NCBI GenBank assembly: GCA_029204225.1
Contig: MU831958.1
Span: 30,547-94,546 of the forward strand
DNA: 64,000 bases
From: Diphasiastrum complanatum
Taxonomy: Eukaryota > Streptophyta > Lycopodiopsida > Lycopodiales > Lycopodiaceae
Direction of reading: 5' to 3'
This document shows, piece by piece, positions 11,343 through 22,624 of the stretch. The first letter of the stretch is position 1. Each line of letters opens with the position of its first letter. The translations under genes and the position numbers were made by a program. Under the pieces are notes generated by a model, which saw only the letters and a list, made by a program, of their open reading frames with translations, did not search any database and was not told the origin of the DNA.

Positions 11343-11849
11343 ATGTCATCGATCAACAATATTCAGGCTAAGATCACTACGATCTTGGATCAAGAAGGTT
11401 CAAACTACTTGGTTTTTGAGATTAAAGACTTCACTTGCCCATCAGGTCACACAGAAGACAAGTGTTGGTTAAATCCAAAGATTGAATGCATTTATTGTCA
11501 TAAACAGGGTCATGCAGCAGTAGACTATTATCAGAATCCCTTAAACAAAAAAGAGCATCGAAGCGAACTTTCAGATTCAAACTATGTCGAAGACAAAGCA
11601 GAATGCTCCAGAGCAGCAGAAGACAAGATGACATGGATCTTAGCAACTTATGTTAGTGTTGATCTATGTTGTTCAATAGATTCTAAAATTCAAGAAGTAG
11701 TACTTGATTTGGGAGCCACCTCACATTTTGTTTCTTCGAAACAAATATTGTCTGAGTACAAGAAGACGAACTATTTGAGATTCATTATACTTGGAGACGG
11801 TTCTAAACATGCAACATGCTCGAATGCAAAGGTGTGCATACTCCCATGA
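11343..11849 (+). pseudogene. Copia B gag zinc knuckle and protease fragment
   Basis: The 168-codon frame starts MSSINNIQAKITTILDQEG. Near residue 54 it has CIYCHKQGHAAVDYY, a CCHC knuckle whose last Cys is Tyr. It then has VVLDLGATSHF, where active copia proteases have LDSGATSHF, so the catalytic Ser-Gly environment is altered. The coding region then jumps directly to a piece found near 9690-9840 of copia A (TGCTCGAATGCAAAGGTGTGCA). That is an internal deletion of several kb. The N-terminal gag is also shortened. Confidence 0.7.
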
Positions 11850-11996
11850 TATACTGAGCAAGGCAGATTGTCCGCAGACTCTCGAGAAAGAGAAGCGAAT
11901 GGCCAATACACCCTATCATAGGCTGATTGGATGGATAACACTTCAGCAATCTATCTTACGAAAGATCCTGTATTTCATTCAAAAACGAAGCACATA

Positions 11997-12484
11997 TGTT
12001 ACGGCCCTAATGGAGATTTGTAGCATTAGGGGCTGTCTTGGACGTAGGGGCCATGCCTAATCTGGATAATAGTCGAGTAGGACCATGGGGTCATACCCTC
12101 ATGCGGTATAGGCATGTGTGTTGCATCCTAGTATGGGATAGGATGTACATGCATTGTGCTTATGCATGGGTCTAAACTATTATGGGTTAGGGGTACCTAC
12201 ATGCAGTGGACATGCATGGGAGATTGGCATGATCAATTAGAGTGCTTCCATGTGGATTCGATGCATGGGCAGGTGGGTTTGTCTATATCTCTATATATAC
12301 CCTCACTAGTGTCTATAAGGATCATGGAAGAGTCTGTGGCCATTATGATGTTAGTTTGTGAAGCGCTCTTCATGTGGCTTGCCTATCTCCTGGATTGCTC
12401 GGGGGCTAGATCAGTATTGGATCTAGCTTTGGTTTGGATGGTTTCGTCTACTGCAATCCTCCCTTGGTGTTCTAGGAAGCTCTG
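11997..12484 (+). repeat. 5' LTR of gypsy 3 (3' end missing)
   Basis: Aligns with 19443-19925 over nearly its whole length with few changes, including the TATA-like CTATATATACCC near 12290. It stops at AGGAAGCTCT, where the other copy continues for about 35 bp. The sequence then runs into GATACGAATAAAATG, the end of the inverted gypsy 2 LTR. Confidence 0.75.
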
Positions 12485-12491
12485 ATACGAA

Positions 12492-12619
12492 TAAAATGTC
12501 CCCCAGAAACTGCATGCAGGCATAGCCTAAAGTCCTACTTACCTATTATCCAAATTAGGCCTGGCCCCACGTCTAAGGCAGCCCCCTAATGGTACAAAAG
12601 CCCCATTAGGGCCGTAACA
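12492..12619 (-). repeat. Short 3' LTR of gypsy 2
   Basis: On the minus strand it starts TGTTACGGCCC, like the gypsy 3 LTR, and ends GGGGGACATTTTA, like the gypsy 3 LTR end (GGGGGACGTTTTA). It is only about 128 bp long against about 516 bp: the first ~90 bp and last ~25 bp align and the middle is missing. It directly follows the purine tract. Confidence 0.7.
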
Positions 12620-12647
12620 TACCTCCCCCCTTATTTTAGTTCTGTCC

Positions 12648-13121
12648 TCAGAACTCAAAGTCCGGGAAACTCTTCCTTAGATTACCTTTTGATGTGCATG
12701 AATCCTCATCATTAGAATATCCTTTCCAACGAACCAGATGCTCAATAACATTCCGATTTCGTAATCGCTTGGATCTCGTATCAAGAATCTTTTTAGGTTC
12801 TAAAGGAATTCTCTCAGATAAGTCTTCAAACGAATCTAGATTAGTACCAGAACCAACATGATCTCCCTCATTTAAACTCATCTTCAGACGACTTACATGA
12901 AACACAGGATGAGCCTTGGTTCCCTCTGGTAACTCTAATCGGTAAGCTAAATATCCAATCTTTTTCAAGATTCTATAAGGTCCACTGTACCTAGCAGACA
13001 ATCTGTAATGCTTCCTAGTGTGCATTACCTTAGAATTCTTCGAAATTCTAAGATACACCCAATCTCCAACTTGAAACTCTCGAGGTGATCTTTTCATATC
13101 AGAAAAATGTCTTACCCGATC
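12648..13121 (-). pseudogene. Gypsy 2 integrase tail and chromodomain
   Basis: The frame at 12648-13097 begins KRSPREFQVGDWVYLRISK and continues with AHPVFHVSRLKMSL, the integrase C-terminal part. It ends with a chromodomain: EPKKILDTRSKRLRNRNVIE, then HLVRWKGYSNDEDSCTSKGN. The aromatic and acidic positions needed for histone methyl-lysine binding are partly kept (W in RWKG). The usual DSWE at the end is DSCT, which may weaken the fold. Chromodomains of this class target insertion to heterochromatin. Confidence 0.8.
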
Positions 13122-14015
13122 CTAAGCACTTAGAACGTTTTCACGTGCTAACTGTAACATTTCTTGCATTTCACACAAGAAATCTGCTACTTTTTGAACT
13201 TTAATCGACTCAGTTTCAACCGTTATTGGAGATCTAGGTTGAAATCCATACATAAGCATAAACGAACTATACCCAGTAGCCGAATGCTTACTACTATTAT
13301 AAGCAAACTCAATTAATGGAAGATACTTTTCCCACTGAGGTTGCCTAAGTGAAACGTATGCATGAAGCATTTGTTCCATTGTTTGATTAGTCCTCTCAGT
13401 CTGACCATCGGATTCCGGATGATCAGTTGAGCCCATGCTCAAAGACGTCTCAAGCTTTTCAAACACTGTTGTCCAAAATCGGCCTGTAAACTTAGGATCC
13501 CGATCACTAACAATGTTAGATGGCAACCCATATAGCCTGAACAAATGTTCAACAAACACTTGAGCTAAATCAGACGCTTTAATTGTAGTCATTACGGGAA
13601 TAAACGTAGCCAATTTTGTTAACCGATCAACTACGACCCAAATTGCATCATTCTGTTTATTTGTCCTTAGTAAACCAACTACAAAGTCCATCGAAATACT
13701 ATCCCATCGTTTAGAAGGAATATCCAATGGATGTAATAGTCCACCAGACTTTAAGCGTTCTTCTTTATTCCGTTGGCATTGATCACAGTTCAACACACAA
13801 GATTCTACGAAAGGTTTTAATTTTGGCCAAAAAAAGTCCCTTCGTACCAAATCTAGAGTACGATGTATACTTGGATGCCCAGCACAAGGTGTGTCATGAA
13901 ATTCAAAAAAAAATTTCTTTTTTAATGCTCCTGGTACACACACTTTTCCCCTTCGAAACAAAATCCCATTCCGAATGGAAAAATCATCCACTACCTTCTT
14001 ATCTTTCACAACCAA
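13122..14015 (-). pseudogene. Gypsy 2 integrase
   Basis: A 297-codon frame with a complete His2Cys2 zinc site (HPSIHRTLDLV ... CVLNCDQC). All three catalytic residues are visible: SMDFVVGL, then IVSDRDPKFTGRFW, then ESDGQTERTNQT. The frame begins at VVKDKKVVDDF, the linker after RNase H. It ends just before the tail frame at 12648-13097, one frame away. It is likely the best preserved enzyme domain in the gypsy elements, but there is no intact polyprotein to carry it. Confidence 0.85.
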
Positions 14016-15271
14016 CTGATTACCTTGCTCTCAAAAGCAATTGGCCTCCCCTCTTGTAACAGAACTGCACCAACTGCATAATCACTAGCATCCACTTTAA
14101 CCAGCAAAGGTTTATATAGATCTGCTATGATCAATACTGGTGCTAAGACAATTAGTTCTTTAAGTTTATTAAAACTTGCATCCAATGTCTCATTCCACAC
14201 GAGAGGTGGACTCGGCCTACACTTTTGAGTAATTATCCCTTTCAATGCATTGTTGAGAGGTGCAGCAATCAACAAATAATCCAAGACTGGTCTACAGAAG
14301 AAAACTGTAAACCCCAAAAAAGATTTAAGTTCTCGTACTGTTTTAGGAATTGGCCATTCCAGAACTGTTTTAATCTTTTTCTGATCTATCATAATTCCCT
14401 TCCAAGATATGACATGACCCAGATATAACAGTTCTTTCTAAAAGAATTCACACTTCGACTCTTTAGCATAAAGCTTTTCCTGTCTCAAAATCCTCAAGAC
14501 TGTCCTAAGATGCTTCTTATGCTCTTTAAGTGTTTTACTATAGATGAGTATATCATCTAAAAACACTACAACAAACTTTCCTAGATATGGACAAAACAAG
14601 TCGTTCATCATTTGCTGGAAAGTGGCCGGAGCGTTTGTTAACCCAAACGGTAACACCAAAAATTCATAATGACCAAATCTAGTCCTAAAACCTGTCTTAG
14701 ACACATCTCTTAGATGAATTCGAATCTAATGATAACCAGTTCGCAAGTCAATTTTAGTAAAATATCTAGCTCCACCCAAACGATCAACCAAATCGTCCAT
14801 CCTAGGTAGAGGACACTTATTCTTAATGGTAACTTTATTCAACCCCTTGTAATCCATGCACATTAGAAAAGTACCGTCTTTCTTATCCTTAAGAAGGACT
14901 GGCGCCCCCCATGGCGACTTACTAGGTCGAATGTGACCCATTCTTAGATACTCCTCAATTTGCCGAGTCACTTCCTCCTCTTCCTTCAGACTAAACCGAT
15001 ACGGTTGTTGGAAGATAGGTTGACTACCCGAAATTAATTCTATCTTATGATCTACTGACCTAGATGGAGGTAGACCATGTGGAAGTTCACTTGGAAAAAC
15101 ATCACTAAATTCTTGCTTTAAATCTGCTAATAACTGTTTCTCTTCATGATCATGATCTAAATTACCATACTGATTTTCATCATTCACAATGAAATTACTA
15201 TCAATAATTGATTTAGTACTATCATTCTCATGTGAAGACTCATAAACAATTCCACTTAAGCAAGATTTCAA
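14006..15271 (-). pseudogene. Gypsy 2 reverse transcriptase and start of RNase H
   Basis: 15271-14726 has [15 protein letters not shown] and then [14 protein letters not shown]. 14704-14438 has [18 protein letters not shown] and [11 protein letters not shown] (intact catalytic Asp pair). 14392-14006 has VRELKSFLGFTVFF and the RNase H start VKVDASDYAVGAVLLQEG through AFESK. The rest of RNase H (YTDHQPL and DALSR blocks, present in gypsy 1) is missing: AFESK is followed within a few bases by the integrase linker QLVVKDKK, in another frame. Confidence 0.85.
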
Positions 15272-15280
15272 AACAAGATA

Positions 15281-16009
15281 TTAACAATCAAAATTGTGAG
15301 CTTCCTTTATTAATTCCGTCGATGTAACCATCAGAAACTGAGTACCAGTATCACCACCAAAAATGGATACAACTTTACCACTAGAATCTATGAATCGTAA
15401 TTCATGCTTCTTAAAATCAATTTGCAAACTATCAGATTTACTAAACAACCACTCATATCCTAAAATTATGTCCGATTGGCCTAGGTTTAAAACATGGAAA
15501 TTAATCTTCTCAATATGGCCTTGAAGATCCAGCTCCAAATCCGGAACCATTACTTCAAAAACTTCAGTATCTGCACCCGACGCAAGCTTAACCACATAAT
15601 GATGGTCACTTGGCTTGGTAGGCACCTGGAGTCTCTGCACAAATTGAGAATTAATAAAATTATGAGTACTGCCTGAATCCAACAATACATTCATATCTTT
15701 CCCTAACAACTTGCCCCTTACTCGAAACAAATTGTGAGGACCAAAAGACAATGTATTGAATTGACATTCACAAGTACTATTAATAACATCAATTTTCATT
15801 TTACCTGCTGGCAAATCAACTATCATAAGATTAGATGAGGACTTGTTCTTTAACGGGCACTCTTTAGCCAGATGGCCCGCCTTGCCACAATTGAAACACA
15901 ATCCCTGTTTGAAGGCATCTTTGACTGATGACTTAGACTTTTTCTTCGATTTCTTCACTGACTTGGGTTTCTGATAAGCCAAACTCTCAAGTTCATCAAA
16001 AAACTTTTT
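15281..16009 (-). pseudogene. Gypsy 2 zinc knuckle and aspartic protease
   Basis: The 233-codon frame carries a Lys-rich basic stretch, then CFNCGKAGHLAKEC (a perfect CX2CX4HX4C knuckle, near residue 32). The protease core follows: NVLLDSGSTHNFINS with an intact DSG, and SDIILGYEWLFSKSD. It stops before RT, where an in-frame stop separates the parts. Confidence 0.85.
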
Positions 16010-16018
16010 ATACTTTTT

Positions 16019-16750
16019 TCACGGTCGGAAATTTGTTGAGCTTTTCTCTTGCCCCCGTTTCCTAGAAGCTACCACCATCTGATCGTACACACGTGCGATC
16101 CGAATGGCATACTCCAACGAGTTCAAAGAATTGCGCTTGCATTCATTCTGAAAATTCGCTGGCAATCCAGTCACAAACTGCCACTCAGCGTACTTTTTCA
16201 AAAAATGTGGCACTGTAGTAAGAAGACCCATGAACTCTTGGACATAAGTGTCCAAGTCCCGCGACCCCATCTTAAGCTCTACAAAATGCCGATATGAGTC
16301 TCTTTTATCCACAGTCATAAATGCTTTCAAGAATAGATCCCGAAAAGCATCCCAAGTGACTGGCTTAAGATCGAAATCTCGCCACCATGATATAGCTTTT
16401 CCTTCCAAAAAAATCAGTACTGAAGAAATTCGCTTCTCCTCAAGTACTCCATGCAGACCAAAATAGCTATTCCACCTATTAATCCAAGACTCAACTGTTG
16501 TCGGTTGCTTAAATTTCTTGTCCCCCGAAAAAACTTCCGGTTGAAAATCTAAGTGTGAAGAAGGTGTCGTATCATGCTTAGACAAAAGAAATTTGATTTG
16601 CTCGTCCCGCTGCTTGTTACTCTGGTGGATTTCTAGCAGTCCTTTGCCTATCACATCCAGAATAGACTGCGGACCATTGTCCGGGCTTCCCACACTTCGA
16701 ACCGGTGACGGAACTCCCTCATCGAATAATTCTTGTTCCATGTCGGCCAT
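16019..16750 (-). pseudogene. Gypsy 2 gag (capsid)
   Basis: The frame is open from 16810, but MADMEQELFDEG (start at 16750) looks like the true start. The capsid-like core has ESWINRWNSYFGLHGV, then ISSVLIFLEGKAISWWRDFD and DAFRDLFLKAF, typical of plant gypsy gag. A basic end (ASRKRGQEKSS) precedes a stop before the zinc-knuckle frame. It forms the virus-like particle shell in active relatives. Confidence 0.8.
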
Positions 16751-16810
16751 AATTGGCAGCACAACAAAGAATTGCAATAAGAATTGTGGAAACCATTCGA
16801 AACCCCACAA

Positions 16811-17100
16811 AAAAACAATTCTTTTAGCAATCGTTATCTTACACTTAGAAAATAAGCCAGAAACTAATTTTCAACTTAGGATCAAAAAAATGTTCTAAGA
16901 ACCCATAAAGAATTAAACTCCAATTTTTTTTAATCACTACAAAAAACTTTTCATAGACTAAGGCCATCCGAGGGGCCATGCAGACCCAACATGCACCAAA
17001 GAATAATTTCTATTGTGTATAACACACACACTAAAAAAAAAAAATTTATGCATGTTAAAGTCTTATGCATGTTAAAGCCAAGACTGTATCTGGTGTGATA
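16811..17100. other. Junction between gypsy 2 and gypsy 3
   Basis: An AT-rich stretch with A-runs (around 17031-17044) and a direct duplication of TTATGCATGTTAAAG (17046 and 17070). No LTR terminus was found. The missing gypsy 2 5' LTR should lie here. Confidence 0.4.
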
Positions 17101-19442
17101 TGACTTTTATTAGAAATTTTGGAGTTTCCTATTAAAGAGGGGAGAAGTAGTTGATAGAAAGTTGCCTGGGTGACACATCTATAGTATTGATTCTAGATTG
17201 AATCTGTAATGTGTTAGATGTAGGACTTGGTATTGAATCAGAATTGATGGGATATTTTGGATGTTGTTGGGATCTTTTAAGGATTGTTTAAAGAATCCAG
17301 TTAGAAGATGTATGGGAAATTTTTTAGAAGCAATTCTTGTATGAATGGGAAGTCACTAATTATGAATCAAACAGGTTGGTATTAGGTGATCCTATACAAG
17401 AAAGGGTTGTTTTGGTCCCTTGTTGGTTTGATCAACTTGAGTTAGTGAGAACTAGGAGTTGATGCAAAGAAAGAAATTTTTAGCAAATGATATATTGATT
17501 TAGGAAAAAATCTCTGATCAAGATTTTGGATTTCTATTCGATGGAAAAAAGAGCACTCTTGGAGAGATATACTCTCTCATGTTAATTGGGTTACAGGATT
17601 CTCAATTAGGCATCTAATATATACCAATTGGGTATGATCTGTGGAGATATGCTATGTATTGATTCATAGGGGATCATGTGGTTTTGCGCGAATTCTTAAT
17701 CCTGTGGATTCACTATGAGATCATTGGACTGAGTTTATTTGCATGCATAAACTAGTCAAGAAACATAGACATATTGTTGAGAAGTGTCTTATGACAAATT
17801 CTCACATGGTGTATAGATTTGGTACGAAGGGACTTTTTTTGGCCAAAGTTAAAACCTTTCATAGAATCTTATGTGTTGAACTGGTAACAGTGCCAGTGGA
17901 ATAATGTAGAATGCGTGAAGGCTGGTGGGCTGTTGCATCCATTAGATAATCCTACTAAGTGGTGGGATAGTATCTTGATGGATTTTGTAGTTGGTTTACT
18001 GTGTACGAATAAACAAGAATGTTGCAATTTGGGTCATAGTTGACCAGTTAACCAAATTGGTTATGTTTATTCCGGTAAAGACTATAGAAAGCGCCTAAGT
18101 TGTTGGGCAAGTCTACAAGATATCATTATCTGTTGATATTGTAGTTAAGTTGTATTGATTGTAAGTCATAGCCATCATGAGTTATTTTGACTCAGGTAGT
18201 GGGTGATTTACATAAGATACGTAGGAACTTTTGGTTCTAATTATTTTTTGTTTGAAAATAAAATTATCCTGGAAAACTCAGTTGGAGTTGGATAATTGGT
18301 GGAACCAAAAACCCATGGCTTCAGTAATAAGGTTAATTAATCTTAAGTTATTCTAGATCAGAACTTAAGTATATTGGTGTCTAGATGTGTTCTAGATGGA
18401 ACCTTCTCTTTGAAATTACATGTTAAGCCATGTCTAGAGTGAATATTTAGGAGACTACATGTAGTTCTTTATTGACATCGTAAGGAGAGTAGATTCACAT
18501 AAATCAGGAATTTTCCTAGTGGAAAGGATTTTTGTGGAGCAACTCTCATGTCTTTAAGAATAGTTGCATTCACGTTATCTTGTTTTCAAATATAGAATAA
18601 GAATCCGGTGAATTGTGATTGACGAATCATAGTGCAGGTTCCAGTCTATATTTGACTTCTAAGAGAGGATAACGTGAGTGGTGAAAATATTGGATGCTTT
18701 GTGCATAGGTCTTCTGATGGCAATCTCATTGGATGAGGTACCTTACATTAATTGAGTTTGCTTGTAACAGTAGTAAGCATTCGGCTACTGGGTATAGTCT
18801 GTTTATGCTTATATATGGATTTCAACCTAGATCTCCGGTAACAGTTGAAACTGAGTCGATTGAAGTTCAGATAGTGGCAGATTTCTTGCGAGAAATACAG
18901 GAAGGGCTACAATTAGCACATTGAAATGTTCTAAGTGCCCAAGATCGGGTAAGACATTTTGCTAATCTGAAAAAATCGCCTCAAGAGTTTCAAGTTGGGG
19001 ATTGGGTATATTTTTGAATTCCGAAGGATTCTAGGGTAATGCGCACTGGGAAGCATTACAAGTTGTCTGCTTGTTTTTGTGGACTGTATAAAATCTTGAA
19101 TAAGATTGAATCTTTAGATTACCAGTTAAAGTTACCAGGGGAAATCAAGACTCATCCCATGTTCCATGTTAGTCATCTAGAGATGAGTTTACATGTGAGG
19201 GATTACCTTGGTTCTGGTAAGTCTAGATTCATTTGAAGACTTATCTGAAAGGATTCTTTTAGAGCCTGAAAAAATTCTTGGTACAAGATCCAAGCAATTG
19301 TGTAATCGGGAGATTGTTGAACATCTGGTTCGATGGAAAGGACATTCTGATGATGAGGATTCATGGGAACTAGAAGGTAATCTAAAGAAGAGTTTCCCGA
19401 ACTTTAAGTTCTGAGGACAGAACTAAAATAAGGGGGGAAGTA
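17101..19442 (+). pseudogene. Gypsy 3 integrase and chromodomain remnant
   Basis: Heavily mutated plus-strand sequence related to gypsy 2. Zinc-region and core remnants lie near 17820-18110 (e.g. LAKVKTFHRILC, SILMDFVVGLL by frame jumping). The cleaner end includes LIEFACNSSKHSATGYS (18733-18924), EIKTHPMFHVSHLEMSLH (19039-19236) and a chromodomain in which EPEKILGTRSKQLCNREIV is followed by HLVRWKGHSDDEDSWELEGN (19208-19414). The core is about 380 bp longer than expected between 18110 and 18730, suggesting a further small insertion. It ends with purine tract AATAAGGGGGGAAG. Confidence 0.75.
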
Positions 19443-19958
19443 TGTTACGGCCCTAATGGAGATTTGTAGCATTAGGGGCTGTCTTGGACGTAGGGGCCAT
19501 GCCTAACTGGATAATAGTCGTTTAGGACCATAGGGTCATACCCGCATGTGGTATAGGCATGTGTGTTGCATCCTAGTATGGGATAGGATGTACATGCATT
19601 GTGCTTATGCATGGGTCTAGACTATTATGGGTTAGGGGTACCTACATGCAGTGGACATGCATGGGAGATTGGCATGATCAATTAGAGTGCTTCCATGTGG
19701 ATTTAGTGCATGGGCAAGTGGAGTTTGCTATATCTCTATATATACCCTCACCAGTGTCTATGAGGATCATGGAGAGTCTGTGGCCTTTATGTTGTCAGTC
19801 TGTGAAGCACTCTTCATGTGGCTTGCCTATCTCCTGGATTGCTCAGGGGCTAGATCAGTATTGGGTCTAGGTTTGGTTGGGACGGTTTCGTCTACTACAA
19901 TCCTCCCTTGGTGTTCTAGGAAGCTCTATCTCCATTGGGAGTCCTGGGGGACGTTTTA
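19443..19958 (+). repeat. 3' LTR of gypsy 3
   Basis: Starts TGTTACGGCC directly after the purine tract. It ends ..GGGGGACGTTTTA, with copia B sequence resuming after ACACA. TATA-like CTATATATACCC near 19735. It carries a frame of about 90 codons that is also present in the other LTR copy and is judged non-coding. Confidence 0.8.
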
Positions 19959-19963
19959 ACACA

Positions 19964-20127
19964 GCTATCAAGTATCGGGACTTAGTCAAGAAGAAGATAC
20001 TGAAGACAGTCTTCATACCCACATACGAAATGATGGCTGATATCTTTACAAAGCCACTCAGTAAAGTTTTGTTCGAGAAGCAGAGAAGAAGATTGGGGTT
20101 AATCCAACTGCCACTTTGAGAGGGAGC
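19964..20127 (+). pseudogene. Copia B RNase H C-terminal tail
   Basis: Resumes the copia B reading interrupted at 11996: RDLVKKKILKTVFIPTYEM, then ADIFTKPLSKVLFEKQRRR, matching the copia A RNase H end. It is followed by the purine tract TTTGAGAGGGAG (20115-20126) and LTR start TGTAGAACACC. Confidence 0.8.
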
Positions 20128-20915
20128 TGTAGAACACCTGATCAGACAGATCTCGATTCTACTAAAAAAGTGCGCAGTTTACTTGACAAAGGATTAGAAA
20201 CAAACGAACAGGAACTCGAAATATTTCTATTCGTGGCCAACTCGAAAGATTTGCAAAATTTATTTTGCAACCAACTCAAAAGATTTGCAAAAGATTCTCG
20301 AAAGATTCGTGAAATTTATCTTGCAGCCAACTCAAAAGATTCGCGAAAGATGCTCGAAAGATTCGCAAACAAAATCTTGTTGCGAAGTATTTTGTTTCTT
20401 GTTCAAACCTCAAATGTCGCAAAATTGTTGCGAACAATTCACAAAATATTTTGGATTCTTTTTCAAGCTCAAAATTGTCATCTGTCGCGAATAATTCGCA
20501 AAACACATAGCTGTAACCGTAGAGATAGACTGTCACGAAATATTCGCGAACAAAAATCATTCGACCCTGGAAACAGAGCGTCTATTTGAATATCAACCAT
20601 CGTAAACGGTTAAATCTATTGTCACAGACTTAAAAGGCCAAAAGACCTGTCCTGTAGCAATATAAATACATGTGCACTACTCGTTGTAACTCACTCACTC
20701 AATCAGAGAGAACAGCGAGATAAGACAACAAGAGATGTATATTGACGATTTAGATTCAGAATTATAAAAATTCATTTTTGATCAATAGTTTCTTATTGTC
20801 TAAAGTTGTCTCTTAATTTTGCATGTTTATTCAATCAAGGACAAAACTGTTCTATTAGTACATAGATCAGAAATAGACCCGATTGAAGACATTGATATTA
20901 GTTTGATTTATTCAA
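20128..20915 (+). repeat. 3' LTR of copia B, first part
   Basis: Begins TGTAGAACACC after the purine tract and matches 10457-11200. It is cut at TTCAA (20911-20915) by copia C and continues at 25940-25991, ending CCTACA. Confidence 0.85.
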
Positions 20916-21839
20916 TGTGAAGAATAAAAAGCTATCCAACTTGTCTATAGGGGTTGATGAGGAAAATCATCTTGCTTGTGCATTTACAAGTTGTAAAGAT
21001 CTCTAATATGTACAAACTCGAGCTACATGACATGCACAATGTCTAGATGGTCATATTTGATCTATATTCACTTTGTTCCATTGTATATATCAAAGGTATG
21101 TGAATTGAGCACATGACCTTGTAGATTAGGGCGAGTTTGAGTTAGGTAGATCTAGATCTGATGACATGCATGAAACTAGATGACATGCAAAATCAGTTAG
21201 TGTGCATGCATGCAACATGCAATCACTGCATGCAACATGCAAGTCAGTATACATGTTCTACACATGTCCAAGTCATCTAGGGAAGTCACATGCAAGACAT
21301 GCAAACACTATTTGACACATGCATGTAGTTTTGTAGGTTCATAGTTGAGAATTTGACATTTGGACAAAGTAGGTAGAAGTTAGGTGCAACTTCAGCATGC
21401 AAGCTGTTAGGTGTCAATATGGTAATAGTTAACACTTGATTAGGTGTAGGGAATGCATTGAATGCAAGGAGTACCACAAATTTTGGCTCTCCTATATATG
21501 TACATATCATTCTCATTCATATCTAATGATGAATCAAGCTTTGGTAATGTCATAATGTCAAAATTGGATCTCATGCTATTTTGCTTGTTTTGATGTTCTC
21601 TCTCTAACTCGAGTAGAAGGCATTCTTCATACATGATTTTGGTTATGTATTCTCTCTATTTGTGAGGAATTAGTTTTGCTTTGATCTGTAGCATTCTAGA
21701 TTGTGCTCTAGCCTCAGATCTTGTGATAGATTGTAGGATTGCTCTACAGGTGATCTGTGTGCCACCACAAAGCATGGTAAAGATCATTCACACATTTCTT
21801 GTGGATCCCCACACGTGTGAATTTGCTGGATTTTTCACA
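20916..21839 (+). repeat. 5' LTR of copia C, rich in RY motifs
   Basis: Contains ten CATGCA (RY) hexamers between 21165 and 21323, an eleventh at about 21397, and a CACACGTGTG palindrome at 21810-21819. It has about 36 bp more than the 3' LTR, both extra blocks being RY-containing short duplications. Confidence 0.9.
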
Positions 21840-22624
21840 TGATATCAAAGCCATACCATGCTTTGAATGCTACTAACATCAGGTGTATGAAGATTTTTCT
21901 GTCAATTCAAACTAGGAAGCTGTTTACCAGTGTTTTGCTATCTTTTCTTGAACAATTTTTTGGTGAATGAGGTTAGAACTGATATTTTCAGTCCAGAACA
22001 GAGGATATACAAAATTCTGACTTTCCACAGGTGTGAAAACCAGAATACATCATTTGACTCTATCTCCTCTATGTTAGATCCAAAGGTACTAACATTGTAG
22101 CTTGTTGAAAGCTAGAAGAGCCCTCTTTCCAGTGCAATTGGTTTCAATTCATTCTGATGACCCTAGTAGGAGTTATAAGCTCTTAAAGGAGGGTAGGGAG
22201 AGACCCAAAACCCGAGTGGACACTTCTTGATTTGAATATATTGCATGCATGATTCATTATTCACAATTTTTGTACTCAATCAAAGATAGAATTGGATAAG
22301 ACAAGTTTCTGTTGTCGTAGTCACATCATTTCACACAAAGGGTTGTGTTTTGAGTTGAATGTGTGTTTCTAGAGTGTTTTTAATTCATTTGAAACTCGTG
22401 GAAAAATTTGACTCAGAATTGTAAGTGCTTCATCAGTAGATAGAGGCTAGATCCAGATTCTTCAAGTTGATTGATTCTTTGTTGTGAGATAGGTCTCACA
22501 TATTCTGTTGCAAGTTTATACATAGGATTTGGTAGTACACCCAATTATTTTGGTTCCTTTTGTGAAAGAGAAGCAACACATTCAATTCCATTTTGTAGTC
22601 CAATTACAAGAGTCTTCACATTCA

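Larger units (their letters stand above)
12492..16810 (-). mobile_element. Gypsy 2: minus-strand Ty3/gypsy chromovirus
   Basis: Reading right to left: gag, CCHC zinc knuckle, aspartic protease, RT with intact FLDD, a truncated RNase H, integrase with an intact zinc site and DDE triad, chromodomain, purine tract (AATAAGGGGGGAGG) and a short 3' LTR. It is the least damaged gypsy in the window, but frames shift between protease/RT, RT/RNase H and RNase H/integrase. No 5' LTR is recognisable to the right of gag. Confidence 0.85.
11997..19958 (+). mobile_element. Gypsy 3: decayed Ty3/gypsy, itself carrying gypsy 2
   Basis: Direct LTR copies starting TGTTACGGCCC lie at 11997 and 19443. The flanks are ACATA on the left and ACACA on the right, directly followed by the resumed copia B sequence, so this is a 5-bp target duplication with one change. 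Internal plus-strand gypsy sequence survives only from about 17.1 to 19.44 kb (integrase, chromodomain), ending at the purine tract AATAAGGGGGGAAG. The 5' part is replaced by the inverted gypsy 2. Confidence 0.7.

Noticed and set aside
12156-12485. 109-codon frame, similar frame at 19601-19870
   Set aside because: Both lie inside the two gypsy 3 LTR copies. They are alike only because the LTRs are copies, and the second is shortened by a frameshift.
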